DNA of 64,000 bases, taken from Galeopsis tetrahit (taxonomy: Eukaryota > Streptophyta > Magnoliopsida > Lamiales > Lamiaceae). Shown in pieces: positions 10,984-22,299 of this stretch (its first letter is position 1; the number at the start of each line of letters is the position of its first letter). The notes below the pieces were generated by a model, which made no database searches, had not been told where the DNA came from, and saw nothing but the letters and a program-made list of their open reading frames with translations. The position numbers and the translations under genes were made by a program. The DNA is taken from positions 68,340,265 to 68,404,264 of the forward strand of contig OY776121.1 in NCBI GenBank assembly GCA_963675135.1, written 5' to 3'.

Positions 10984-12411
10984 TGTTGGTCCCTGAACGA
11001 GTAGTGAATGGGATTAAAGTCTAGAGGGGAGGGGTGAATAGACTTTAAAACTTTTTTTTTCAAGAGAGTTGGGGAACCTCTTCTGATTGCTATGTCAACT
11101 GGACTGCAAGTCTGCTGGTCCAGATGACTATAATGATCTGAATGAAGAGGTTATATGCGGAATTATGGTAGGCCTTGATTAGACTCGTTCTTATAGTTTC
11201 TTAAGAAAGTGTTAACTTGTTTTCTTTAATGAAAGTACTCAGCTGATGCTGGTTTGAAAGTTGTGGCCTTGTTTTGAAGAATATTGAAATCACAGTATGC
11301 ACTATATAATAGTTAATGAAATGACAGAATGTAAAGTGCAGTAAGTAAATAACACCAGGTTTATAGTGGTTCGGATATACGATCCTACGTCCACTCTCAC
11401 GTCCTAACGTGATGTTTAATCCCTTTAATTTACCACAAATTACAAGGGTCTTGACCTTTATAGTCCCAAGGATAGGACTTTGAGATCTGAGCCGTCCTAA
11501 TAGCTACGGTCTCCACAAGTGATTGTAAGCACTTGCACTTTGAGGGTTTCAAAAACTTTAACCTTTCGGAGAGGGTTTGGGGTTTTTGAAGTGTATCCAA
11601 CTAATGGTTCAAGCTTATAAATTGCTTAACCACTATGCCTAAAACAATTGATATACAATCTGAACAGGTTTAAGGTTCTTATGGGTTGGATAGAAATCAC
11701 TTAAGAGCTAAAATTATTCTAATGCTTTCTGGGCTCTTGGAGAATTCTTGGAACAGTATGGCTTTTGCTTGATTGCTTGCTTAGCTTGTTGAATTCTCTC
11801 GATGTAATCTCTTTTCTTGTGATTTCTCATCCTCTTGTATTTATAATGGTGATTGCTTGCAACTAGCCATTGGAGTTGACTAGCCGTTGGGACAATCTTT
11901 CCATATGTGGCTTGATTCCTTGATTCCAGCTGCTTGATTGCTCCAATCCTGGGATCATGTCAATCTTCTAAATTAGGTAGGTCTTCATTTGAATTGCAAG
12001 ATGACTTTGGGAATCAGCCGAGTCTTGGAAGAGAACATAGTCTTTTGATCTGTACTACTAGTCTTCTGACTACTCTTCTGGCCTTAGGTCTTCTGTCTTC
12101 TGATATCAGTCGAGTAGCACTCGTCTGATCTGTGAATAATTTGTGCTGCTTTAGGCCATCTTCAATCTTTGACTCCATCAGTCAAGTAGGTATACAAGCA
12201 CCTTACTTAACTGGCCTTCAAGGATCTTCTAGTCTTCATGTCTTCTACTCTTCTCATCTTGAGGGATCGCATGTAAGCCGGGACTGTGCTAATCAGCTGA
12301 TATCTATACAGTTGATCACACAAAACTAGTCTAAGTTGATCTATACAACGTCAGCTGATCCTATTACATTTATAAACTCTAAGTGTTTTGGCCATCAAAA
12401 CTATTCTAACA
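10984..12411 (-). repeat. 5' LTR of element A (1,428 bp)
   Basis: Bounded by TGTTAGAATAG at 12,411 (minus strand 5' end) and GGGACCAACA at 10,984, giving TG..CA ends. A TATA box (TTATAAATAC, minus strand) lies at about 11,835-11,847. Element-proximal sequence shares CTAGAGGGGAGGGGTG and TTTATAGTGGTTCG with the LTR of element B, although most of the two LTRs cannot be aligned by eye. The partner LTR lies left of the window. Confidence 0.85.
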
Positions 12412-12416
12412 TCAAG

Positions 12417-15400
12417 TGGGGCTTAGGGTGAATTTACATCCCAACAAAGTCTTATGCCACATTGTCATGAATGGGTTCGTTGATAATTACTATAATTGGA
12501 CAAGTCATGGCGAACAACGGTGGCCTTATAATTTTGATCAAGTCTTGTACTATTACACTACTGCAATTTATGAACAACCAGTACACGTCGAGCATGTCGG
12601 CACCAGTAACGATCAAGAGTTTGGAGTGGAAGAACCCGATATGTATCAAACAATGGTGATGGAAGCCGGTATGTCAAATATAGAGGAGGAACCAACGGAT
12701 GAAGCATTTCAGTTTTATGAGATGCTCAAATTAGTCGATCAAGATTTGTATCCAGGGTGTGATTCTCATTCTCAGTTGTCATTTAATGCGCGACTTATGG
12801 CTATCAAGACGGAGAACAAGCTATCTAACAGAGCATATGAGCAAATGACACAATTATGCAGTGAGATTTGTCCTGTCGATAATAAAGTACCTACGACGTT
12901 TCATCAGAGCAAACAACTAATGAAGAATATGGGTTTGCCGGTTGAGAAGATTGATTGTTGTGTGAATGGTTGCATGTTATACTGGGGTGATGACGATAGC
13001 GATCTTCTTATGTGTAGAATGTGTGGCCATCCCCGGTACAAAGAGCCACGACGGAAGGGACCAGGTGGTCAATCGAGCAAGACAAAAAATAAAGTGCCAC
13101 ATAAGAGGATGTATTATCTTCCTATCATTCCTCGTTTAATGAGATTGTTTCAATCTAGTGCTACAGCTCAACACATGACGTGGCATGCAAGAAATTCTGA
13201 AGATACTGAGGCTGGGGATATGAGACATCCGTCCGACTCTGAAGCATGGAAACACCTTGATAACGTGTTTCCAGGATTTGCTTGTGAATTGAGGAATGTG
13301 AGATTAGGCTTGAGTACTGATGGTTTTGCACCGTTTGGGAGTTATGGAAAGAAGTATTCTTTGTGGTCGGTGATACTGACTCCGTATAATCTACCTCCAT
13401 GGATGTGCATGAAACCTCAAACAATGTTTCTGACTGTATTGGTGCCTGGTCCGTCGAATCCAAAGCATAAACTTGATGTTTATCTCCAGCCTCTTATTAA
13501 AGACTTGATCTTCCTATGGGATAACGGAGTCCAAACGTATGATGTTTCTAGGAAACAGAACTTCACGATGCGTGCTGCTTTATTGTGGACCATTAGCGAC
13601 TTTCCTGCATATGCTATGTTGTCCGGGTGGAGTACAGCCGGAAAGCAAGCTTGTCCGTATTGTATGGAACATTCTGAAGCTTTCAGTCTCCCGAAGAGTA
13701 GAAAAGTTTCATGGTTCGATAATCACCGAAAGTTTTTACCTCGAGATCATCCATTTCGAAGGAATAAGGTGGACTTCACGAAGAATAGAACAATCACAAA
13801 CAATCGACCGCCCCTTCGAAATTGTATTTTATACATTTATTTTAACATTTTTTAAAGGTTACATTTATTATAACATTTATTAATCGTACAGGACGAAGCC
13901 TGTTATATGAGATTGAGTGGACGGGTTTGAAAAAAACTACGGAGGAAAATGCAGAAGAACACAACAAAGGAATCTCAGGTAACTTGAAGAAAAAGAGTAT
14001 TTTTTGGGACTTGCCATATTGGAGTTCACTATTGATCCGACACAATTTGGATGTCATGCACATTGAGAAGAATGTGTTTGACAATGTGTTTCACACAATC
14101 ATGAACACAGAAGGCAAGACGAAAGATACTCCAAAGTCCAGGGAAGAGTTGAACACTATCTGTCGCCGTGATGAGTTGGAACAGGATACCCGTACAGGTA
14201 AATATCCGAAGGCTTGCTACACACTAGATAAGGCACAAAAACAGGAATTGTGTAGGTGGATTAAAGAGTTAAGATTTCCAGACGGCTACGTGTCAAACAT
14301 GAGTCGATGCGTAGACACAACAAAAGGCAAAGTTGCAGGGATGAAGAGTCATGATTGTCATGTTTTTATGCAGCGCTTGATACCTATTGCGTTTCGAGAA
14401 TTTCTTCCTCTGAATGTGTGGAGGGCTGTCACTGAATTAAGTCTCTTTTTTAGAGATTTAACGTCTACAACAATCAAGGTTGATGATATGAATCGTTTGG
14501 AACGAGACATTCCAGTTATTTTGTGTAAGTTGGAACGTTTTTTCCCACCTAGCTTCTTTGACTCGATGGAACACTTACCTGTTCACTTAGCGTATGAAGC
14601 TAGGATTGGTGGTCCAGTGCAGTACAGGTGGATGTACCCATTTGAGAGGTGAACAATTCGATCTATTTCTCTCATTTAATTAGTTTTTAGTATAAGAAGC
14701 CTTATTTTAATTTGTTAACTATTATAATTTTAGGTATCTCCACAACTTGAAGCGCAATGCTAAACAAAAGGCAAACGTCGAAGCATCGATTGTTAATTCA
14801 TATTTGAATGAAGAGGTTGGCATGTTTTGTTCATATTATTTTGAAGACCATGTCAACACGAGGATCAGGAATGAACCACGTAACTTCGATGGTAGAGGTA
14901 CGTAACAAGAAGTCGATGGCATGCTCTCTGTATTCAAGTCTAAGGGGCGACCTATAGGAAAAGCCACTGAACGATATTGGTCAACAAACACAGAGGCTGA
15001 AATAGCACAAACGTACGTGTTATTGAATTGTGATGAAGTTCAGCCTTACATTGAGTAAGTATTTCATATATTTATCATCTAATTAAATAGCACAAACGTA
15101 CGTCATTTATCATCTAATTGTGTTGTGAATTATTAGGATGTATATACAAGAACTACGACATGCAGATCAAAACATCTCAGATAGAGACATATATACTAGT
15201 CTTCAACGTCAATTTGCCCGATGGTTCCAAAGTTATGTGAGTATCATTAATTGAATTTTACGTGAACAAATAATTGTTTTGATTAATGTTAATTTTAACT
15301 GTACGTATAGGGACAATCGCACGATTTTCAGAGCCGGTTCTTACAGGATCTCAGCCAAGGACCAGTACGGCGTGTGAGGACTTACAACGGCTATATTGTG

Positions 15401-16066
15401 AAAGGCTACAGGTTTCATACATCAGAGTATGCATCAACATGAACGACTAACAACAGTGGTGTTTGTCTTAGGGGTGTGAATTACAATGCAAATGCAAGTG
15501 ATTACTTTGGGGTGTTGCACGAAGTCGTTGAAATTGAATATCCGGGATATCCAGTGAAAACCGTAATGTTGTTCAAGTGCCATTGGTTTGACACATCCCC
15601 TTTAGGAACCAAAATTCATCCGGAGTACAAGCTTGTGGATGTTAATTCGAAAAGGAAGTATAGCGGGGATGATCCGTTTGTATTTGCCTCTCAGGTATCT
15701 CAAGTCTACTACTGCACGTATCCAGGAGCTGGAAAACGTAATAGAGAATGGCACGCTGTTTGCAAAGTGAAGGCAAGTTCAATGGTGGAGGTCCCCCAAA
15801 AGAAAAACAACGATGAAGATGAACCTCCGTTTCAAATGGAACAAATAGAGAATCAAACTGAAGTGTTTGCGGGAGATTTTAATCTTTCGGTAGACTTGAC
15901 GGCTGCAAATCCACAATTGATTGTTATTGAAAACGATAGTGGACATGAGGAGGAGGATGAACATGACGAGAGGGAGGATGAAGAAGATGAGGATGAAGAA
16001 GATGAGGAGGAAGAGGAAGATGTGGCAAATAATGAAAATGAAGACGAAGATGAAGATGAATATTAA
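12417..16066 (+). pseudogene. TNP2-type CACTA transposase, 5'-truncated and decayed
   Basis: Starts mid-gene at the element A breakpoint. Exons deduced from homology and GT/AG sites: 12,417 to about 13,830; about 13,887-14,648; 14,734-15,054; 15,137-15,236; 15,311-16,066. Exon 1 holds the core TNP2 domain (GFVDNYYNWTSHGE, CRMCGHPRYK, STDGFAPFG, SLWSVILTPYNLPPWMCMK, AMLSGWSTAGKQACPYC). Exon 2 holds HNLDVMHIEKNVFDNV and the DUF4218-like region. The last exon holds the DUF4216-like region and a very acidic Glu/Asp C-terminus. Nonsense codons: TAA at 14,903-14,905 and TGA at 15,440-15,442. The first intron boundary is unclear; frame is restored only with an atypical junction near 13,830-13,887. 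A transposase binding CACTA ends in the nucleus is the family role. Confidence 0.88.
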
Positions 16067-16226
16067 ATTAATGTAACCTAGCTATTTTATTTTGTACAAT
16101 GTATAAGATTTCATTATTTATCATTTGGTTATAACTTATAATTTAATTATTTATCATTTGGTTATGTTATTAACTTATAATTTAATTATTTATCATTTGG
16201 TAATAAAAATTCAATGGCGACGGAAC

Positions 16227-16410
16227 ATATCCGTCGCCATTTCCGTCGCTAACGGCAACGAGCCAAAGCCGACCGAAATATCCGTCGCCATTTCCGTCGC
16301 TAACGGCAACGAGCCAAAGCCGACCAAAATATCCGTCGCCATTTTCGTCGCTAACGGCAACGAGCCAAAGCCGACCGAAAAATCTGTCGCCATTTCCGTC
16401 GCCATTTCCA
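16227..16410 (+). repeat. 51-bp tandem array downstream of CACTA transposase
   Basis: ATATCCGTCGCCATTTCCG recurs at 16,227, 16,278, 16,329 and (diverged) 16,380, an exact 51-bp spacing. Each unit carries CCGTCGCC, TCCGTCGC and a GGCAACGAGCC block. Because 51 is a multiple of three, an open frame reads as a 17-residue repeat around NGNEPKPTE; I regard that as incidental. The CGTCG words resemble subterminal repeats of other CACTA or MULE ends. Confidence 0.9.
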
Positions 16411-16414
16411 AATA

Positions 16415-18230
16415 TAAATGTAACTTTCTCTCATTTCACGCGTATTTTCCCTCCCTCTCTCTATGTCTCTCCCTCTCCCTCTCCCCCACTCCACGTATTT
16501 TCCGACCGTCTCCTCCTTTAGGCTTCGCCACATGCTGCCCCTTGCTCACATTCGCAGCGGTGCCACCCCCTTCTCCGACCGTTCGTGCTCCTTCTCGCTA
16601 CGACCGTTCGCACACCCTCCTCCATACCACCAGAGTCTGCCTTGCCGTGGCCGCGGCCGCCGCCCATCCTCCCTACCTGTAGTCGTCGCCCATCCTCTCT
16701 CCAAGAAAGTCGTCGCCCACCGCCTCCTCTGCCGTCACCGTCTTCGTTTGAAAGGTACGTTTTTACATATCTAAAAAAAATTAGGGTTTTGGATTTTCCT
16801 ATGAGGATATTTGCACTAAATCTGTTTTTCTTTTTTTTTTAATTTATCAAATTGTGGGTTGGGGGCAAAGTTCGAAATTTCTGTAATCAACTCTTTTCGG
16901 TAAACTCTAGGTTTAGAATTTGTGGCGATTATGAGCTACCCTAATTTTACAGTTGGTCCTTGTTATCAGTTTTCATTTAATAACTAGATTTCTTTTGAAA
17001 TGCTATGCTTGAGACTCATGGATATTTGTTACCTAAATCCTGTGTGAAATCTTCTATACAGATAATGTGTTTGTGATGGTTTGTTCTGTGCAACTACGCA
17101 ATTGTGTGTGTTGTGATAATGCTTTTTTATTTTTTGTTGGTGTTATTTATGCTTTTCTTTTTGGGTTGATGTACTTCTTTTTTTTTCACAAAATTAGGTT
17201 TGTGTAATTCTAGGTATGTTAATGTTTATTGTTTAGTTGTTTGATCTTAGTAGCTCTCTATGCCTTTGTAAACACTGGAAATTCAGTAAGTTGTTATCAA
17301 ATTTTGATTTGTAAATAAGGGAAATCCTATTATGTATGTGGGCTTTGTTTAAATTTGTATGGCTTGTTCGTAAGTGTATAGTCTGGGACTTGAACGAAGG
17401 CTTTTCGAATTTCTGAAAATATTATGTAAGTGATGATTTTCGTTTAAGAAGATGTAGGAATACGTTTATTTTATGTTGTACTTTAGGTTTTGTATTGTAC
17501 TTTTTCTGATTTTCGTTTAAGAATATGTAGTTTTTAACTGTGTTTTATACTCTGAATCTCTTATCTTTGAACTACCAGCATATCGAATATTTGCTGAGAC
17601 CGACCGAAACTATGCGAGCCTAATGAAGTTACTTGATCTCGTAGTATTGTTGAGGTATGTTCAATTTTTATGATAATTTAATTTATGTTTAAATATATAA
17701 AATGACAATTGAATCTTGATTCTTTGGAATTGATTTTGAAATGGCAGGGATGGAGTCGGCGAAGGACAATTTAATCAAGTTCTTCTCTTTCCTGGTAATT
17801 AAACTGATCTAATTCTTACTTTGTGAATAAATGGAAAATAAGATTCTTACCTTTTGTAATTCTTTTTTAAACGATTTATCTTATAATCCTCTTGTAATTT
17901 TATATATTAATTAATTTCCTTATGTGAAAAATAGGTTGTGGAGCTGTCTTTAATTTCTCAAACTCCGCTGTCTGATCTCCTACTCAATACTACAACACAC
18001 AAAGGTTGCTAGATTAATAAAATCTGAAGCAACGCCTAAAGCCAAAAGGATGATATTGAAAGTAATGTTTCAAAAATCAACCAACAAGTTGTTGTTTACT
18101 CAAGCAAAGGATGACGATTTTGTTTATTCTGTTGGATCTAATGTAGATTTATGTCACCCAACTGAGTTCGATTTTGTTTATTCTGTTGGATCTAATGTAG
18201 ATTTGTGTATTGAATTATTTAAGCAATTTT
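16415..18230 (+). other. Transcription-unit-like region inside CACTA, no recognised protein
   Basis: A TATA-like ATATAAATG at about 16,413 is followed by a CT-rich leader and a proline-rich open stretch to about 16,755. That ends at AAAG|GTACG, a possible donor, then a T-rich intron-like 800 bp. Short exon-like pieces follow near 17,580-17,655, 17,748-17,790 (GGATGGAGTCGGCGAAGG after a TGGCAG acceptor) and 17,935-18,230. CACTA elements often carry a second gene (TNPA-like) or captured host exons here; I cannot identify either. No long frame supports a protein. Confidence 0.35.
18113..18222 (+). repeat. 54-bp direct duplication at CACTA 3' unit
   Basis: CGATTTTGTTTATTCTGTTG begins at 18,115 and again at 18,169. 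The two copies are nearly identical, spaced 54 bp, and lie in an open frame giving the motif DFVYSVGSNVDLC twice. The frame ends in TGA soon after, at about 18,232. Confidence 0.85.
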
Positions 18231-18282
18231 GATCGGGTCGGATCCCGATCACAAATAATTTTTTTTTTTCATTTTTGGTACT

Positions 18283-18791
18283 TACCGACGGACTATTCCG
18301 TCGGTTTAGCGTTGGTAATGCCGACGAACAGGCCGACGGAATATAATTTTTTTTAAAAATGTTTGGTACTTACCGACGGAAATTCCGTCGGTTTAGCGTC
18401 GGTAATACCGACGAGCGAGCCGACGGAATATCATTTTTTAAAAAAAAAAATTGATACTTACCGACAGAAAATTCCGTCGGTAAATTAAAATAATAAAATT
18501 TAAGTCCAAAATATACTGACGGATCTACCGACGGAAACTTGACCCGGTTTGAAAACGGGTTGGCTTGATTGCCGACGGAATTGAATCCGTCGGTACGGGC
18601 GACCCGGTTTGAAAACGGGTTGGTTTGAATCCGTCGGTGTATACCGACGAACGCATATTTTCCGTCGGTAACCAATACCGACCAATTCATCGACGACGGA
18701 TGAAATCCGTCGGTAAATCCGTCGGCAAGAGCCAATACCGACTGAATATTCGTCGGCATATCCGTCGGTAAAACACCTCTTTTTTGTAGTG
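18283..18791. repeat. CACTA subterminal repeat array and right terminal inverted repeat
   Basis: About 500 bp densely packed with CCGACGGA and its complement TCCGTCGG in both orientations, ending with TTTTTTGTAGTG. In CACTA elements such subterminal words are binding sites for the element's TNPA-like protein. Inverted neighbours make the tract foldable. Confidence 0.88.
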
Positions 18792-19634
18792 CTACTTGGG
18801 AGTGACAAAACCTGAAGTCGAAGGGCTACTTCAATGGCATGTGGCGAAAGTAGAAACGGAGCAACAAATCTCTTCAACTCCTCTCAAATGAAATGAAGCG
18901 TTAAGAAAAACACGTCAGAAAATTTTGCCACATGGCAAAAGTAGGATAGGTCTCAAATACACACGTGTCGAAAGCAGGAGAGACACATTCTCCATTTAGA
19001 GACACATTCTCCATTTATATATATAGATTTCATTCATTTTCAATCACATTCATATTGATAAGTTTTCAACCAAAAACCACCTTAGTGATTTTGAAATCGG
19101 CTGAATTAAAAATTTGGATAAATTGCCCGAAAATCTTTCTGTCATCTGAAAATATTGCTCGAAATCTCTTTGTAATTTAAAAATTGGACCAAACCCCTCC
19201 GTGATTTATTTAATGAAGCAATTTTTCCTTTTTTTAATAAACTGAGTTAACGATATTATACATATATTTTTCTCGTTATTAGACTTCAATATTTAAAAAT
19301 ATTTTACTCATTTTTTTGAAAATGAAAATAATTAAGCTTTTTTTAGTAAACCATGCAGGGTTTTCATGCAATTTTCAAAATCAGTTAGGGGATGTTTGTT
19401 TAGGAATTTTAAGAATTTTGAAATTATAATAACTTGTATGTTTTGTGTTTGTTTTGAAATTTAAGTAGGGTGAGATTTAACTTTATAATACATCGAGTAT
19501 GATTTCTAGCTAGATATTTAATAGGGTGAGATTTTGAAATTCTAATTCAAAATTTCAAATTAGAATATGAGTTAGATTTCAAAATCTCAAATCCGAATTT
19601 TACATCTCAAAACAAATATATGGAGTATCATTTA
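18792..19634. other. AT-rich intergenic sequence
   Basis: No coding frame of interest. The first 170 bp after the CACTA end are ordinary-composition DNA. From about 19,390 to 19,620 there is weakly inverted TTTGTTT..AAACAAA sequence that may be an eroded MITE, but I cannot define its ends. Confidence 0.4.
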
Positions 19635-19980
19635 TGTGATGTTTACTTTGGGTTTAGCTGGTTTTGAAAATCGATTTTTGAAACCCTGATGAATAAAAAT
19701 ATGTGTGTTTATTTTGAGTTTTTGAATAGTAAAAGATTTAACTTTATGTTAAATCAATATGTAAGATTTAATGAGATTGAATGTATTATATTATTGTTTA
19801 GAAATATTATAATGATTGAAGTGATATTATATACATTTAACTTTTTTATGTCAAATCAATATGTTTGATATGAGTGGTTTTGAATGGGTTTTGAAAATTG
19901 ATTTTTAAATCCCAAAGTAAAAGGGGTGTACGATCTTAAAACCCAAAACCTAATTTTTTAAATCAAAAGTAAACATCACA
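19635..19980. mobile_element. MITE with TGTGATGTTTACTTT terminal repeats
   Basis: Left end TGTGATGTTTACTTTGGG at 19,635 is matched by the inverse AAAGTAAACATCACA ending at 19,980, a 15-bp perfect terminal repeat. The interior is AT-rich and non-coding. Flanking target duplication is not clear (TTA against TTG), so the superfamily is open. Confidence 0.5.
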
Positions 19981-20084
19981 TTGGGGGTTTGTGGAATTAA
20001 CTCTTAAAAATTATACTTCATTCGTCCCATAATAAATCTCATATGTAGGTGGACACACATATTGAGAAAGTGTAATAATAAATA

Positions 20085-20346
20085 CTCACTCCCTCCCACA
20101 AAGATAGCTCCATTTGACTTTACACACAAATTAAGAAAAATCAATAAATGTAGTTAAATTTATCTAATGTGTCAATTTTGCCTTTGAAATCACATTCTCC
20201 AAAATCTGTTAAGCCTTAATTACTCTTATTAATTAGGGGTAAAATTGACAATAAAACATTTAATACTAAAGTAAAAGAAGAAATTGAGCTATAATTTGGG
20301 ACATTAAAAAAGGAATATATGTAGCTATCTTTTTGGACAGAGGAAA
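20085..20346. mobile_element. Stowaway-like MITE
   Basis: 262 bp flanked by TA. The left end has CTCCCTCCCACAAAGATAGCT, with inner part AAAGATAGCT matched by AGCTATCTTT near the right end, which closes with GGACAGAGG. Non-autonomous Tc1/mariner derivative; non-coding. Confidence 0.6.
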
Positions 20347-22231
20347 TAGGATTTTGAGGGGTAATTTTATAATTTTTATGTATAAATTAAAGAAATGTAT
20401 TGACTTGTGTTTATGTAATGACACAATTTTTTTTTTTCATTTCATGTGTGTGTAAAGTCAAAAGAAATTAAATTTATTGTCCCTAGCTCTTAAGAGTATG
20501 ACAGACAACATAAAGTCACATTTTTGTCCTCTTGCTTTCTCCACTCGATCGATCTTCCAAACTTTAATTAATTGTCCATCTAATAATTAATATAATAATG
20601 TAGTACTAATTATTATCTAGCTGGTAGACTGCAAGGTAGTATACGTGCGTAAAGTACACATTTGTATTTTGAACAGAGTATTCTAAGAAATCATGTACGT
20701 ACAAACTTACCAGTCAAGATATTAGAAGAAAAATTCAGCACTATCAAGGAGGTGAGATTTCCAAATTGCTTTGTAAAAGACACCAAACTACTATCAAGGG
20801 CATTTATAACAATTAAGTGAGGTGAATCTATCTTCGACAATTTGTAGGGGAAGTGCATCAATTGGGTGTGCATCCCTCTAAAATGGAGGTGTAAATGGTC
20901 AAACTCATTTTAATTTCTTCTTTTATCCTACAAAATACATAAATCACCACTTGTCTTTCAATAATGTGAATTTATTTAAAATAGAGCAATAAAATCATAA
21001 AATTATATAAAATTAATTTATAAACGTGCACTAAATTTATACAAATTCCACGCAAATCAGGCATTGAGGTCGGTGGATCCAAAATTGTGAAATTGGGAAT
21101 ACAATCGATATAAATTACGAGGAATTGAAGTAGCGAACAAATGTATACAAACATATATTTATAATTAATATATCACTCCAGAAAGATCATTCCGAGATAA
21201 ATCCAACATCGTCAAGCCTTCAATATTCCCCAAAGTGTCGGGGATAGATCCTCGAAACTTATTATTAGACAATGATAGGAATTCCAACGATCTACAATCG
21301 CCAATTGTGCTTGGAATATTGCCTGTAAACTTATTATTCGACAATGATAGAAATACCAACGATTGGCACAACGTTGAAATATTGAATATTGGAGAGGGAA
21401 GAGGACCAGATAAGTTGTTGTAGAGCGCTCCAAAGACCTGAAGGTATGCCAGATTACCAAGCTCTTCTGGTAATTCACCTAGTCAAGATTAATGCACGAT
21501 TTTTTTAGTTAAAACTAGAAATTCATGTGTTTCATATAAATTTAGGCACGGACAGAAATATCAAATAAAAAAGACTAATATACCACTGCTAATTATTGAG
21601 TTTCTTAATTTCTTATTATGTACGGAGGAAGTATTTTGTATTTAATCTACATATAATATTTGCCATTGGAAGGAAATTGACGTACATGAGTGAATGCACT
21701 GTTAAGTTAGGTTGAATTATGATTGTCCCGTGAGGAAATCACGGGGCTATCATGACTCTACCATGTGTTTAGTCCTATAGCCAGCTAAATACTATACCAA
21801 ATATTTATTGTAATCTCATAAAAGAAATCATGTACGTACGTACAAACTTACCAGTCAAGATATTATAAGAAAATCCCAGCTCTATCAAGGAGGTGAGGTT
21901 TCCAAATTGCTTTGGTATAGTACCGGTTGGAAAATGTGCTTTAAAGTGAGCTTCGACTCGATATCTCATTCGTCCATTTTTTAAGTTGAAATGAATGCGA
22001 AATGATTTTCAAATAATTATTTTAACCAGATTTTGAGTAGAAAAAAATAAAGAGGTTTTTGTCCTATATTGAAAAATATAGCTTGTAAATATTACACGAA
22101 TGTCGTGCCGATTTGGTAGCTGACAGACAAGCTACTCCTTGGTGGTGAATCGATGATAACTCTGATGCAGATTGTAAATATATAAATCATGATTGATTTT
22201 ATTATATTTTGTGTAAATTAATAAAGGGAAA

Positions 22232-22233
22232 AT

Positions 22234-22269
<36 letters not shown>
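22232..22269. repeat. (TA)n microsatellite
   Basis: About 38 bases of alternating TA in an LRR gene intron, next to a TIR element. Confidence 0.95.
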
Positions 22270-22273
<4 letters not shown>

Positions 22274-22299
22274 GGCCCTACTCCATTACCTATATCTAG

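Larger units (their letters stand above)
1..12411 (-). mobile_element. Sirevirus-like Ty1/copia element A, left-truncated by window
   Basis: LTR retrotransposon on the minus strand. Reading from its 5' end at 12,411: LTR (12,411-10,984), tRNA-iMet primer site, gag, protease-integrase-RT-RNase H, a 1.8 kb spacer and a third long ORF that leaves the window open. The gene order (RT after integrase) is Ty1/copia. The long LTR, coiled-coil-rich gag and extra ORF after pol fit the Sirevirus/SIRE/Maximus lineage. The 3' LTR is outside the window, so insertion age cannot be read. The right flank TCAAG after TGTTAG..CTAACA is the presumed 5-bp target duplication, whose partner is out of view. The element lies inside a CACTA transposase gene. 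pol carries two stop codons and one frameshift, so A is not autonomous. Confidence 0.9.
12412..18791 (+). mobile_element. CACTA (En/Spm-type) transposon, 3' part
   Basis: The right part of a class II CACTA element: transposase exons 12,417-16,066, an internal region with tandem repeats, a subterminal array of ACCGACGGA/TCCGTCGGT words from 18,283 and a right terminus ending TTTTTTGTAGTG at 18,791, the inverse of CACTACAAAAAA. The left part is beyond element A, which inserted near the start of the transposase gene. It is non-functional as it stands: interrupted by A and with two nonsense codons in the transposase. Confidence 0.85.

Noticed and set aside
16463..16842. Proline/serine-rich protein in the CACTA interior
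   Set aside because: Low-complexity CT-rich leader sequence open in several frames at once; no domain.
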